From contig CASFFI010000064.1 of NCBI GenBank assembly GCA_949293925.1, positions 1 through 10,256 on the forward strand: a stretch of 10,256 nt of DNA, given 5' to 3'. Under the pieces are notes generated by a model, which saw nothing but the letters and a program-made list of their open reading frames with translations, searched no databases and was not told the origin of the DNA. This DNA is from an uncultured Christensenella sp. (GTDB lineage Bacteria; Bacillota; Clostridia; Christensenellales; UBA1242). Positions 1-5,880 of the stretch are shown piece after piece. Made by a program: the position numbers and the translations under genes. Each line of letters begins with the position of its first letter. Positions within the stretch are counted from its first letter, which is position 1.

Positions 1-12
1 CTTAACACTTTT

Positions 13-18
13 CCTCCT
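13..18 (-). promoter_or_regulatory. Strong ribosome binding site of the next gene, which lies outside the window
   Basis: Read on the minus strand, AGGAGG begins inside the TAG stop codon of yqfD (positions 19-17) and is followed after four A residues by GTG at 8-6. This is a near-perfect Shine-Dalgarno sequence, so another gene follows yqfD in the same transcript. GTG at 8 is the only start candidate visible; the spacing is short, and the true start could also lie beyond the edge. In Bacillus and many Clostridia phoH follows yqfD, so a PhoH-type ATPase is the expected neighbour, but no coding sequence is visible to prove it. Confidence 0.7.
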
Positions 19-1120
19 ATTGACTTATGACACATTCGTATTCAATAGATGCTGTAGAATACAAAACCCCTTCTATAATCAGACTATAACAATTTGTTGA
101 AATAAGGTTTACATTATTAGGCAATTTATTCAATGCTAGGGCTTTTACTTGTTCTAATTTACTGTCTTTTAAATTTTCCAAGTCATTTTGAACTAGTTTT
201 GTTTTAAGTTCAAAATATTCTTTATATTCTCGCCTAATAGGTAATATGCCCAATACATTTTCAGTATAACAACTAGTTTCAAAAATAGCAAATTCTTTTT
301 TATGAGAATTTTGCAAAATCTTAACATTACCTAAATAGACATCATACTCTTTATAAGAATTTCCTGTTTTATAAGTAACGATTTCAGACTCATAAGTTTT
401 AATAGTTTCATTTAGCGTAGCTAAAGACTTAATCTCACAAATAGGCTTAACAGCTACTTGTTTTCCATCTGGATTTTCAATAAAAGGATAGACCAAAATA
501 TCTCCTGATTTTACAACATCACCCACTTTAACTGCCATTGTCCCACTAATCAAAGTGTAATCTTTAATAACTCCCGAAGCAGTTGCAATAATAGGCTTGA
601 AATTCAAATCTTCTAAAATTTGTTTTTCTGAAATATTTATCACAATAGTAGTGCCCTGTATTGCCACACTACAATCAGCAATTTTGTCAAAATTATTTTT
701 TAATATAGTTTCAATGTTTTTAGAATCAAGATTTTTTCTCATTAAAGTTTTAATGCCTGATTGTTTTAAAACGCTTATCACTTCGCTGTCATTTAATGAG
801 TAATTTCCATAAACTTTAATATCCCATATAAATAAATTATAAATATATAAAGATGAAAAAAATATAATAACACCCAGTAAAATGCCAAAATATTTTTTGA
901 TAAATTTATCTAATTTCCTAAGTCCAAAAATTTCATAATTTAACTTTAGAACATTTATTAAATGTTCAACTTGTTTTAAGTCTTTGTTTTTTATAGAAAA
1001 TGTAATAACTGTATCATTAATTTTTCTAACTTCATAAGTTGAAACGCTGTTTGATTGTATTCTCATTAACAACTTGTCTAAATTTAATCCAGACACTTTT
1101 AATCTAATTAAATAAGTCAT
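17..1120 (-). CDS. yqfD: Sporulation protein YqfD
   Basis: 367 residues, close to the usual 380-400 of the YqfD family, which is found in endospore formers and in B. subtilis belongs to the mother-cell sigma-E regulon. The biochemical role is not known. The first 75 residues form a soluble domain (beginning MTYLIRLKVSG). A single membrane segment spans about residues 79-98. A long extracytoplasmic part follows, starting IKVYGNYSL, which looks like a POTRA-type module, with further beta-rich sequence (SGVIKDYTL and VKVGDVVKSGDIL at about 185-210). The ATG overlaps the TGA of yqfC in an ATGA arrangement, so the two are translationally coupled; AGGAG lies 10 bases upstream. The next gene's ribosome binding site starts in its stop codon. 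Assignment rests on the domain layout plus the yqfC neighbour. Confidence 0.88.
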   Translation of the reverse strand: MTYLIRLKVSGLNLDKLLMRIQSNSVSTYEVRKINDTVITFSIKNKDLKQVEHLINVLKLNYEIFGLRKLDKFIKKYFGILLGVIIFFSSLYIYNLFIWDIKVYGNYSLNDSEVISVLKQSGIKTLMRKNLDSKNIETILKNNFDKIADCSVAIQGTTIVINISEKQILEDLNFKPIIATASGVIKDYTLISGTMAVKVGDVVKSGDILVYPFIENPDGKQVAVKPICEIKSLATLNETIKTYESEIVTYKTGNSYKEYDVYLGNVKILQNSHKKEFAIFETSCYTENVLGILPIRREYKEYFELKTKLVQNDLENLKDSKLEQVKALALNKLPNNVNLISTNCYSLIIEGVLYSTASIEYECVISQ

Positions 1121-1377
1121 AAAACGCTAACTCCTACAATATTACCCGACACTAAAGCAGTATTCATATCTAAATTTTTAATTTTCAAGTTAGACCCCAT
1201 GACCTTGCAGGACTTTCTTTTTACAGAAAAAACAATTTCGTCATCTGCAAGACTTGAAACATTTGTTAAGCCTTCTAAATAAAAAAGTTTGTTGGAAATT
1301 ACAATATATCTAAAATCTTGCAATCCTATACCAAATTCTTCTAGCATTTTGTCATCAAAACTATTAAAAAAACTCAT
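1117..1377 (-). CDS. yqfC: Sporulation protein YqfC (YabP/YqfC family), divergent
   Basis: 86 residues, similar to the roughly 90 usual for YqfC. The family signature is recognisable from residue 25 on: alternating beta-strand sequence (IVISNKLFYLEGL, then EIVFSVKRKSCKVMG, then LKIKNLD and ALVSGNIVGVSVL). This matches the pattern of a small all-beta protein in which a glycine-led strand precedes an L-I-K strand. The first 20 residues are variable. It is followed with a 4-base ATGA overlap by yqfD, its constant partner, and that pairing is the strongest support for the name. No Shine-Dalgarno sequence precedes the ATG; the codon lies in the 3' arm of a palindrome and about six bases after a sigma-E-like -10 box, suggesting leaderless expression during sporulation. 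The sequence is divergent enough that membership would be uncertain without yqfD. Confidence 0.75.
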   Translation of the reverse strand: MSFFNSFDDKMLEEFGIGLQDFRYIVISNKLFYLEGLTNVSSLADDEIVFSVKRKSCKVMGSNLKIKNLDMNTALVSGNIVGVSVL

Positions 1378-1394
1378 ATAAAATTATATGAGTT
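1366..1394 (-). terminator. Palindrome with T-run overlapping the yqfC start (terminator-like or start-sequestering hairpin)
   Basis: Arms at 1371-1381 (AACTCATATAA) and 1384-1394 (TTATATGAGTT) are perfect 11-base complements separated by two bases. Read on the minus strand the second arm runs straight into a T-run (1372-1366). This is the form of an AT-rich intrinsic terminator for transcripts arriving from the nfeD-floA operon. The ATG of yqfC (1377-1375) is in the 3' arm and the -10 box of the proposed promoter is in the 5' arm and loop. With only two G/C pairs the hairpin is weak, so termination strength is uncertain. Confidence 0.5.
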
Positions 1395-1410
1395 CAACTA
1401 CTAAATATGA
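1383..1410 (-). promoter_or_regulatory. Sigma-E-like sporulation promoter of yqfCD
   Basis: On the minus strand TCATATT (1410-1404) and CATATAAT (1390-1383) are separated by 13 bases. They fit the sigma-E consensus as I recall it (KMATATT, about 14 bases, CATACAHT) with one -10 mismatch and a spacer about one base short. The predicted start falls at 1377-1376, on the ATG of yqfC. A sigma-A reading is poorer: TATAAT is present, but the -35 position at 17-base spacing reads ATCATA. Family knowledge that yqfCD is sigma-E controlled in B. subtilis supports the call. Confidence 0.55.
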
Positions 1411-1572
1411 TTGTAATTGATATTATATGTTTTTTAAAATAATTTGAATTTAAGTGTATCTACATACAACATTTTACTAATTTAAAAATGATTAATTAAC
1501 TCACTTTATAATTTATTAAATTACAAAAAGAATATATTTGCTATAAATTTGTTAAACAAAACAGTAATAATT

Positions 1573-1596
1573 AAATAATTTCATAAACAATTATTT
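1573..1596. repeat. Short AT-only inverted repeat downstream of the flotillin operon
   Basis: AAATAATT (1573-1580) and AATTATTT (1589-1596) form an 8-base stem with an 8-base loop, starting about 15 bases after the stop of the 89-residue gene on the minus strand. There is no G/C pair and no clear T-run after it on the minus strand, so it is at best a weak 3' end structure. The rest of 1395-1610 is AT-rich with no credible gene. Confidence 0.25.
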
Positions 1597-1610
1597 TATA
1601 TAAAAATAAA

Positions 1611-1880
1611 TTAATAATCTCGTCTATCTAATATAGCATAAAGGAAAAGTGCTTTTTTTCTTTTTGACATTTTTTTAAAATCATTTACGAAATTTTTATT
1701 TGCTTTCATTTTTGATTTTGTCAATTTGTTTAATTTTTCTAAATTTTGTCTAAATTGAAAATCAATTATTTTTTTGTCCGTTTCTTTTAATTGAACAGGC
1801 ATTGGTTGAATTTTAGCATTCTTTTCGTATTTTTTAAACAAGTCGTTATTCTTAAATTCTTGATATAAAAAATCATTCAT
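1611..1880 (-). CDS. Small lysine-rich protein of unknown function, in the yqfB position
   Basis: 89 residues, 19 of them lysine, with no membrane segment or signal peptide and a predicted helical, strongly basic character. I do not recognise a domain. The middle (LEKLNKLTKSKMKANKNF, about 48-64) could form a basic helix, and the C-terminus ends ALFLYAILDRRDY, a hydrophobic-then-charged tail that looks like a constrained motif. The ATG lies two bases after the floA TAG stop, with GAGG immediately before that stop, so it is certainly read from the floA transcript. In B. subtilis a small uncharacterised gene, yqfB, sits in exactly this place between floA (yqfA) and yqfC. Homology to it is not demonstrated. 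A role alongside the flotillin is inferred from position only. Confidence 0.75.
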   Translation of the reverse strand: MNDFLYQEFKNNDLFKKYEKNAKIQPMPVQLKETDKKIIDFQFRQNLEKLNKLTKSKMKANKNFVNDFKKMSKRKKALFLYAILDRRDY

Positions 1881-1882
1881 AC

Positions 1883-2971
1883 CTACCTCATTCTGTTTGC
1901 CATTCTATCAGGAATTACTTGCGTACCGCCCTTAGAGGACGAACCACTTCCCCTAAAAGGATTCCCAGAGCCGAACCTTGAGAATGGGTCGAAGTCATCA
2001 TCATCATCGCCATCACTATCTTTACCTGATAACGAATTTCTAAGATTAGTGTCTGCCATAATGTTTTGAAGTTTATAATAATCTAAAACGCCCATTTGCC
2101 CATCTTTAAAAGCCTTTGCCATAGCCTTGTGAACCTCACTTTCACTAGCAAGCAAAATTGCTTTCATCTCTTGAGTTTTTGCTTTCATCTCTTGTTCTCT
2201 AATCTGAGCCATTATCTTTTTTTCTTCTGCTTTTGCTTTATTAATTTTAGCATTAGTTTCTGCCTCGTTAATTCGCATACTTTCAGCAATATTTTGACCT
2301 AAAGTTATACTGTCAATATCTACAGACACCACTTCATAACAAGAATTTTTCCCAATATTTTTTGACATAATAAAATTAGACATTTCTATAGGATTTTCAA
2401 GAACTTGATGATAATTGTTTGATTTACCTATAAATGCTACAATTGCTTCCCCAGCACGAGAAATGATAGTGTCAATATTTACTCCATCGAATTCTTTTGC
2501 GATAATTGATTTTAAAGTTATCACAGCACTAGATTTAACTTCCATACCATCACGACTTATTGCCGAGACAGTGTTAGTTTTAACAATTTTTGGAATTATA
2601 GAATTTTTTATAATATCAATTAAATCTCTTTTAGCGAGGTCAATCCCTATTGCCGTTTCTTTGCTAATACCAACATTTAAATTTTTAGCGAGAATTAAAC
2701 CATTTACCAATTTATAAATATTTCCCTTTGCTAAATAATGTGCTTCTAATTCATCTAAAGAAATGTCTATACCACTTTTTTTAGCAGTGATAAAAACTGA
2801 CACAATTTCTTCAAATTCAATTTTTCGCATTTTCATACCTGCTAAAATTTTCATAGGAATATGTACATTAGAAAAAAGTGCCTTAAAATAAGTTTTCAAA
2901 GGCACCAAAAAAGCAATAACCCCTATAATCCCTATTAATATAATTAAAAGAATTACTGCAAAAATTATCAT
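1883..2971 (-). CDS. floA: Flotillin-like membrane scaffold protein FloA (SPFH family)
   Basis: 362 residues, slightly longer than the usual 330. Residues 2-24 form a hydrophobic membrane anchor. An SPFH/band-7-type region follows, with family hallmarks ITAKKSGIDISLDELEAHYLAKGN (61-84), AIGIDLAKRDL (107-117) and VLENPIEM (190-197). The charged helix at about 230-290 (NAKINKAKAEEKKIMAQIREQEMKAK) is the flotillin coiled coil, followed by GVLDYYKLQNIMADT. FloA oligomers organise functional membrane microdomains in Bacillota. From residue 317 the tail departs from the family: an aspartate run (321-326), then Phe-Gly-Ser-rich sequence ending DRMANRMR, with raised G+C. The ATG overlaps the nfeD stop by one base (TAATG), with AGGCGGTGG upstream. 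Confidence 0.95.
   Translation of the reverse strand: MIIFAVILLIILIGIIGVIAFLVPLKTYFKALFSNVHIPMKILAGMKMRKIEFEEIVSVFITAKKSGIDISLDELEAHYLAKGNIYKLVNGLILAKNLNVGISKETAIGIDLAKRDLIDIIKNSIIPKIVKTNTVSAISRDGMEVKSSAVITLKSIIAKEFDGVNIDTIISRAGEAIVAFIGKSNNYHQVLENPIEMSNFIMSKNIGKNSCYEVVSVDIDSITLGQNIAESMRINEAETNAKINKAKAEEKKIMAQIREQEMKAKTQEMKAILLASESEVHKAMAKAFKDGQMGVLDYYKLQNIMADTNLRNSLSGKDSDGDDDDDFDPFSRFGSGNPFRGSGSSSKGGTQVIPDRMANRMR
2158..2194 (-). repeat. Tandem heptad duplication within floA
   Basis: The 16-base sequence TTGCTTTCATCTCTTG occurs at 2158-2173 and again at 2179-2194, a period of 21 bases. On the minus strand this encodes QEMKA twice, seven residues apart, in the coiled coil of FloA. One heptad step is preserved, so the repeat is compatible with a recent in-frame duplication; family members often have similar EM.A repeats here at the protein level. 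Confidence 0.7.
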
Positions 2972-3540
2972 TATACCACCGCCTTTACAACAGCCAAACC
3001 ATTTTGAACCATAGTAACTTGAATTTTAGAACCAGCCTTTATATCATCTTTATCAAAAGTAATTGCGTTATAATTTACATTATTTATTTTAATTATACCT
3101 TGCAAACCTATATCAGTAACAGCAATACCATATAAATTTACAATATTTTCTTCGATTTTGTTAGGAGAATTTGAAGAACTATCTTTATTTTCAACAGATT
3201 TTTTGCTTGATTTTTTTGATTTTTTTTCAGGAACTACTTCGCTTTCATTATCGTTTTGAAAAGCCAAAAAGCCTTTAATTATATTTAATTTTTGTAACAC
3301 TATAATTATTAAAATAGCGACAGCTAAAACAACAAAAATAATCAAAGCAATAAGCATTGCATCTACATAAGAATTACCTTCTACAATATATGCAACCATA
3401 CCTGCTATAATGAAAGCAACACCAATTTTGCCTGATAGACCAAAATTCCCTCTAAAAACCTCTATAAAATTACAAGCAAAACCAATGACAAGTAAAATGC
3501 CACTTAACCAGCCTATACTACTAAAAAGTTCATTTATCAT
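2971..3540 (-). CDS. nfeD: NfeD family membrane protein, short form, partner of FloA
   Basis: 189 residues from the ATG at 3540. Membrane segments lie at about 11-27, 38-54 and 61-85. A charged Lys/Ser/Glu/Asn linker covers 97-133, and a C-terminal OB-fold domain covers 134-189 (GIAVTDIGLQGIIKINNVNY, then DIKAGSKIQVTMVQNGLAVV). This is the NfeD architecture without the N-terminal ClpP-like protease domain of longer relatives such as B. subtilis YqeZ. NfeD proteins pair with flotillins, and floA follows here with a one-base stop/start overlap. An upstream GTG at 3558 would add six residues, but GGAGG (3550-3546), five bases before ATG 3540, sits inside that extension, and the predicted transcript starts near 3560. 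ATG 3540 is therefore preferred. Confidence 0.92.
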   Translation of the reverse strand: MINELFSSIGWLSGILLVIGFACNFIEVFRGNFGLSGKIGVAFIIAGMVAYIVEGNSYVDAMLIALIIFVVLAVAILIIIVLQKLNIIKGFLAFQNDNESEVVPEKKSKKSSKKSVENKDSSSNSPNKIEENIVNLYGIAVTDIGLQGIIKINNVNYNAITFDKDDIKAGSKIQVTMVQNGLAVVKAVV

Positions 3541-3545
3541 ACTCC

Positions 3546-3550
3546 CCTCC
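3546..3550 (-). promoter_or_regulatory. Ribosome binding site fixing the nfeD start at 3540
   Basis: GGAGG followed by GGAGT before the ATG gives an ideal five-base spacing. It rules against the GTG at 3558, whose reading frame would run through the ribosome binding site. Confidence 0.85.
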
Positions 3551-3566
3551 AAACTCACTTTTTAAA

Positions 3567-3594
3567 ATTATAACATAAAAAAAAGACTTGTCAA
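3567..3594 (-). promoter_or_regulatory. Perfect-consensus sigma-A promoter of the nfeD-floA operon
   Basis: TTGACA (3594-3589), 16 bases, TATAAT (3572-3567) on the minus strand, with TG one base before the -10 hexamer (extended -10). Both hexamers match consensus exactly. The predicted start near 3560 leaves a leader of about 20 bases containing GGAGG. This implies strong constitutive transcription of nfeD-floA and the small gene after it. Confidence 0.9.
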
Positions 3595-3651
3595 GATGTA
3601 TTTAAATTAAATTTTATATTATATAGTATTTATGAAATTGAAAAAAATAGT

Positions 3652-3690
3652 GATTATGAATATACTAACAGAATATGTCAATTCATAATC
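3652..3690 (-). promoter_or_regulatory. Inverted repeat enclosing a second possible nfeD promoter
   Basis: GATTATGAAT (3652-3661) and ATTCATAATC (3681-3690) are perfect 10-base inverted repeats with a 19-base gap. On the minus strand TTGACA (3681-3676), 17 bases, CATAAT (3658-3653) forms a good promoter whose -10 lies inside one arm and whose -35 touches the other. The arrangement is what a repressor operator would look like; it could also be a hairpin, since a T-rich stretch follows on the minus strand. Chance is not excluded in such AT-rich DNA. Confidence 0.4.
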
Positions 3691-4009
3691 TATTAAACAA
3701 TTTTTTACAAATTATACTAATTCTTTTAACTTTTATATGAAAATCAATAAGCAAAAATAGCAGTGTTAACAATATAACATGAAAATTTTAAAATCAATTG
3801 TTATTAATTTTAATAAATCAAGTATTTATATAAAATTTTATAAATTTAGTAATAAAAAATAAAAAATATGACGAAACATCTAATCATAAAATTATTAGTT
3901 TACAGTAACTTTATATTTAAATTAAAGATTTTTAATAATTGATTATTTATGTCTGACAATAATACTCTTTTTTATATCATAATATGGCATTATAAATTGA
4001 TAATATGTC
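3691..4009. other. AT-rich spacer between divergent operons with no supported gene
   Basis: This stretch carries only very short open frames (at most about 27 codons, for example starting at 3779 and 3869), none with a Shine-Dalgarno sequence. No tRNA, strong hairpin or repeat array was seen. A small untranslated RNA cannot be excluded by eye. Confidence 0.5.
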
Positions 4010-4056
4010 TTTACAAAACAAAATTGTTGTGATATAATAGTTTTATTATTTAGGAG
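4010..4056 (+). promoter_or_regulatory. Sigma-A promoter and ribosome binding site of the CNNM-family gene
   Basis: TTTACA (4010-4015), 17 bases, TATAAT (4033-4038), with TG one base before the -10 hexamer (extended -10). The predicted start near 4045 gives a leader of about 17 bases holding AGGAG (4052-4056), five bases before the ATG at 4062. There is no room for a magnesium riboswitch in this leader. Confidence 0.85.
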
Positions 4057-4061
4057 AAAAT

Positions 4062-5462
4062 ATGCCTGACCCGTTACTGAGTGTTAGATTTGATTTTAGT
4101 TCTGTCATACAAATTGTGGCAATAATTCTACTTTTAATATTTTCAGCATTTTTTTCAGCGAGCGAAACCGCTTTTAGTACTTCAAATCTTGTAAGAATTC
4201 GAAATTTAGCCGATGAAAAAATAAAAGGTGCTAGAAAAGCATTATATATAATGAACAATTTTGACAAAACATTGGTTACTATTTTAATTGGAAATAATTT
4301 AGTCAATATTTTAAATACTACAATCTGTGCCTCACTGTTCATAAATTTAATAATTAATCAAACGGTTGCAAATTTAGTAAATACAGTTTTAATGACAATA
4401 ATTATATTGACATTTGGTGAAATACTTCCAAAATCTATTGCAAAAAGAAATCCAGAAAAAATTGCCCTTCGTTTTTCTACAGCAATGTATATAACCATGA
4501 AAGTATTAACTCCGCTTAGTCTTGTGTTTGGTGGAATTCAAAAATTGTTTACCAAAAAAATCAAACAAGGTGATACTCCGACTGTAACAGAAGATGAATT
4601 AGAAACAATCATTGATACAATGCAAGAAGAAGGTGTAATTGATTCATCTAATGCTGATATGATACAAGGGGTATTGAACTTAGAAGACAAAACAGCGTAT
4701 GATATAATGACATCAAGAGTTGATATGGTTGCTGTAGAAAATTTAGACAGTGAAGAACAAATTGAAAAGATTAAACAATTATTTGTAAAGACGCATTATT
4801 CAAGACTACCAGTTTATGAAGGTGATAAAGATAAAGTTATAGGAATACTTAACCAAAAAGATTTATTTAATGCATTAGTTGATAACAAAAAAATAAAACT
4901 AACCGACCTTTTAACAGAACCACTATTTGTAAGTGAAAACTTAAAAGTTGACGACTTAATACGAACAATGCAAAAAGATAAAAAACATATGGCTATTGTT
5001 TTAGATGAGCATGGAGGTACTAGTGGACTAGTCTGTATGGAGGACGCGTTAGAAGTTATGGTAGGTGAAATTTACGACGAACACGACGATGCAGAAGATA
5101 TTGTAAATAAAATCGAACTTGTAGATGAAGATACTTATATTATATATGGCGAAGCGGAAGTTACTGATCTGTTTGAAACTTTAGGAATAGAACATTTGCC
5201 TAAAACAGACTATACAACTGTAGCAGGATTTATATATGAATTAAGTGAAAATTTACCACAACAAGGAATGATTTTAACTTATATTGCAAATGATGACATA
5301 TTAGACGATAATGACAATTACATAACTAAAAAAGTAGAGTTGACATTTACATTAATTGAAGTAGAAGACAACCGAGTAAATAAAGTAAAATTAACTGTAA
5401 AAGATATAAGTGATAATGAAGCAGATAGTATATTAAACGACAAAAAAACAGATGAAAATTAA
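4062..5462 (+). CDS. CNNM/CorC (HlyC) family membrane protein with CBS pair, probable divalent cation transport
   Basis: 466 residues with the full three-part architecture. The DUF21/CNNM membrane domain covers about 15-170, including the signature SASETAFST (32-40) and FGEILPKSIAKRNPE (118-132). A CBS pair covers about 218-335 (HYSRLPVYEGDKDKVIGIL in the first, HMAIVLDEHGGTSGLV in the second), and a CorC/HlyC C-terminal domain about 350-450. Members have been linked to magnesium or other divalent-cation export, with CBS domains binding ATP-Mg; the older label 'hemolysin' is historical. The exact substrate cannot be read from sequence. It is a single-gene unit with its own promoter and terminator, divergent from nfeD and convergent to yhbY. 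The TAA stop lies in the loop of the terminator hairpin. An acidic, Asn-rich tail follows the last domain. Confidence 0.93.
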   Translation: MPDPLLSVRFDFSSVIQIVAIILLLIFSAFFSASETAFSTSNLVRIRNLADEKIKGARKALYIMNNFDKTLVTILIGNNLVNILNTTICASLFINLIINQTVANLVNTVLMTIIILTFGEILPKSIAKRNPEKIALRFSTAMYITMKVLTPLSLVFGGIQKLFTKKIKQGDTPTVTEDELETIIDTMQEEGVIDSSNADMIQGVLNLEDKTAYDIMTSRVDMVAVENLDSEEQIEKIKQLFVKTHYSRLPVYEGDKDKVIGILNQKDLFNALVDNKKIKLTDLLTEPLFVSENLKVDDLIRTMQKDKKHMAIVLDEHGGTSGLVCMEDALEVMVGEIYDEHDDAEDIVNKIELVDEDTYIIYGEAEVTDLFETLGIEHLPKTDYTTVAGFIYELSENLPQQGMILTYIANDDILDDNDNYITKKVELTFTLIEVEDNRVNKVKLTVKDISDNEADSILNDKKTDEN

Positions 5463-5484
5463 TTCATCTCTTTTTATTTTTTTT
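5450..5484. terminator. Bidirectional intrinsic terminator between the CNNM gene and yhbY
   Basis: AGATGAA (5450-5456) and TTCATCT (5463-5469) form a 7-base stem with a six-base loop that contains the TAA stop of the CNNM gene. On the plus strand T-runs follow (5471-5475 and 5477-5484). On the minus strand the A-run at 5442-5448 becomes a T-run, so the same hairpin can end the obg-yhbY transcript about 110 bases after the yhbY stop. Confidence 0.75.
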
Positions 5485-5553
5485 ATAACGTCAATAAATA
5501 ATTTTTATCATTGTAAATTTATATTTATATAGAACTTATCAAATTATTAAAAG

Positions 5554-5599
5554 GGTGTTAAGACTAAAATTAATAATGTTATAAAATATGTTTAACACC
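5554..5599 (-). repeat. Inverted repeat spanning the yhbY stop codon
   Basis: GGTGTTAA (5554-5561) and TTAACACC (5592-5599) are perfect 8-base inverted repeats with a 30-base gap holding the yhbY stop. On the minus strand the second arm is followed by CTTTT. It could be a weak terminator or an mRNA 3' stabilising stem; the long loop makes it less convincing than the hairpin at 5450. Confidence 0.35.
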
Positions 5600-5869
5600 T
5601 TGCTTTGAACTCTGTTTATATAGTATTAATTTCTTCCCAATACAAGCCACAACTTCGCACGAAAGTTTCGTTGCTATTTCAGCCATTTCATCCATCGTTG
5701 GTTTATCTTGACTAGGATTTAAAGAAATTTTTATAAGTTCTCTATCAAAAAGTTCTTTACCGATAGTTTCATATACATCTTTTGTAAAACCATCTTTGCC
5801 TACCCATACGACCGGTTTTAAACTTTGTGCCAAACTTCTTAATTTTGCTCGCTCTTTGCTATTTATCAT
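5579..5869 (-). CDS. yhbY: YhbY family CRM-domain RNA-binding protein
   Basis: 96 residues from the ATG at 5869, the normal size for this single-domain family. The CRM fold is clear: an N-terminal helix (NSKERAKLRSLAQSL), strand VVWVGKDG with the GxxG loop at about 24-27, the helical stretch TKDVYETIGKELFDRELIKISL, and the closing strands EVVACIGKKLILYK. YhbY binds pre-50S ribosomal subunits and acts in ribosome assembly, which fits its place behind obg. A GTG at 5875 could add two residues, but GAGGTGAT, a long match to the 16S rRNA 3' end, includes that GTG and lies at good spacing from ATG 5869. Eleven bases separate it from the obg stop, so they share a transcript. In many Clostridia nadD follows; here the operon ends. 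Confidence 0.92.
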   Translation of the reverse strand: MINSKERAKLRSLAQSLKPVVWVGKDGFTKDVYETIGKELFDRELIKISLNPSQDKPTMDEMAEIATKLSCEVVACIGKKLILYKQSSKQGVKHIL

Positions 5870-5880
5870 AATCACCTCTA

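Noticed and set aside
2096..2717. Open frames antisense to floA
   Set aside because: They lie fully inside a confidently identified gene, lack ribosome binding sites and show no domain; they are by-products of the coding strand's composition.
3541..3558. N-terminal extension of nfeD from GTG 3558
   Set aside because: It would translate through the GGAGG ribosome binding site and begin only two bases after the predicted transcription start; ATG 3540 fits better.
3632..3943. Three very short plus-strand open frames (starting at 3632, 3779 and 3869) in the divergent spacer
   Set aside because: They are 18 to 27 codons long with no Shine-Dalgarno sequence or promoter at fitting distance, and their composition equals the surrounding AT-rich DNA.
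4039..4061. Magnesium riboswitch in front of the CNNM-family gene
   Set aside because: The predicted leader is only about 17 bases, far too short for the M-box or any known riboswitch.
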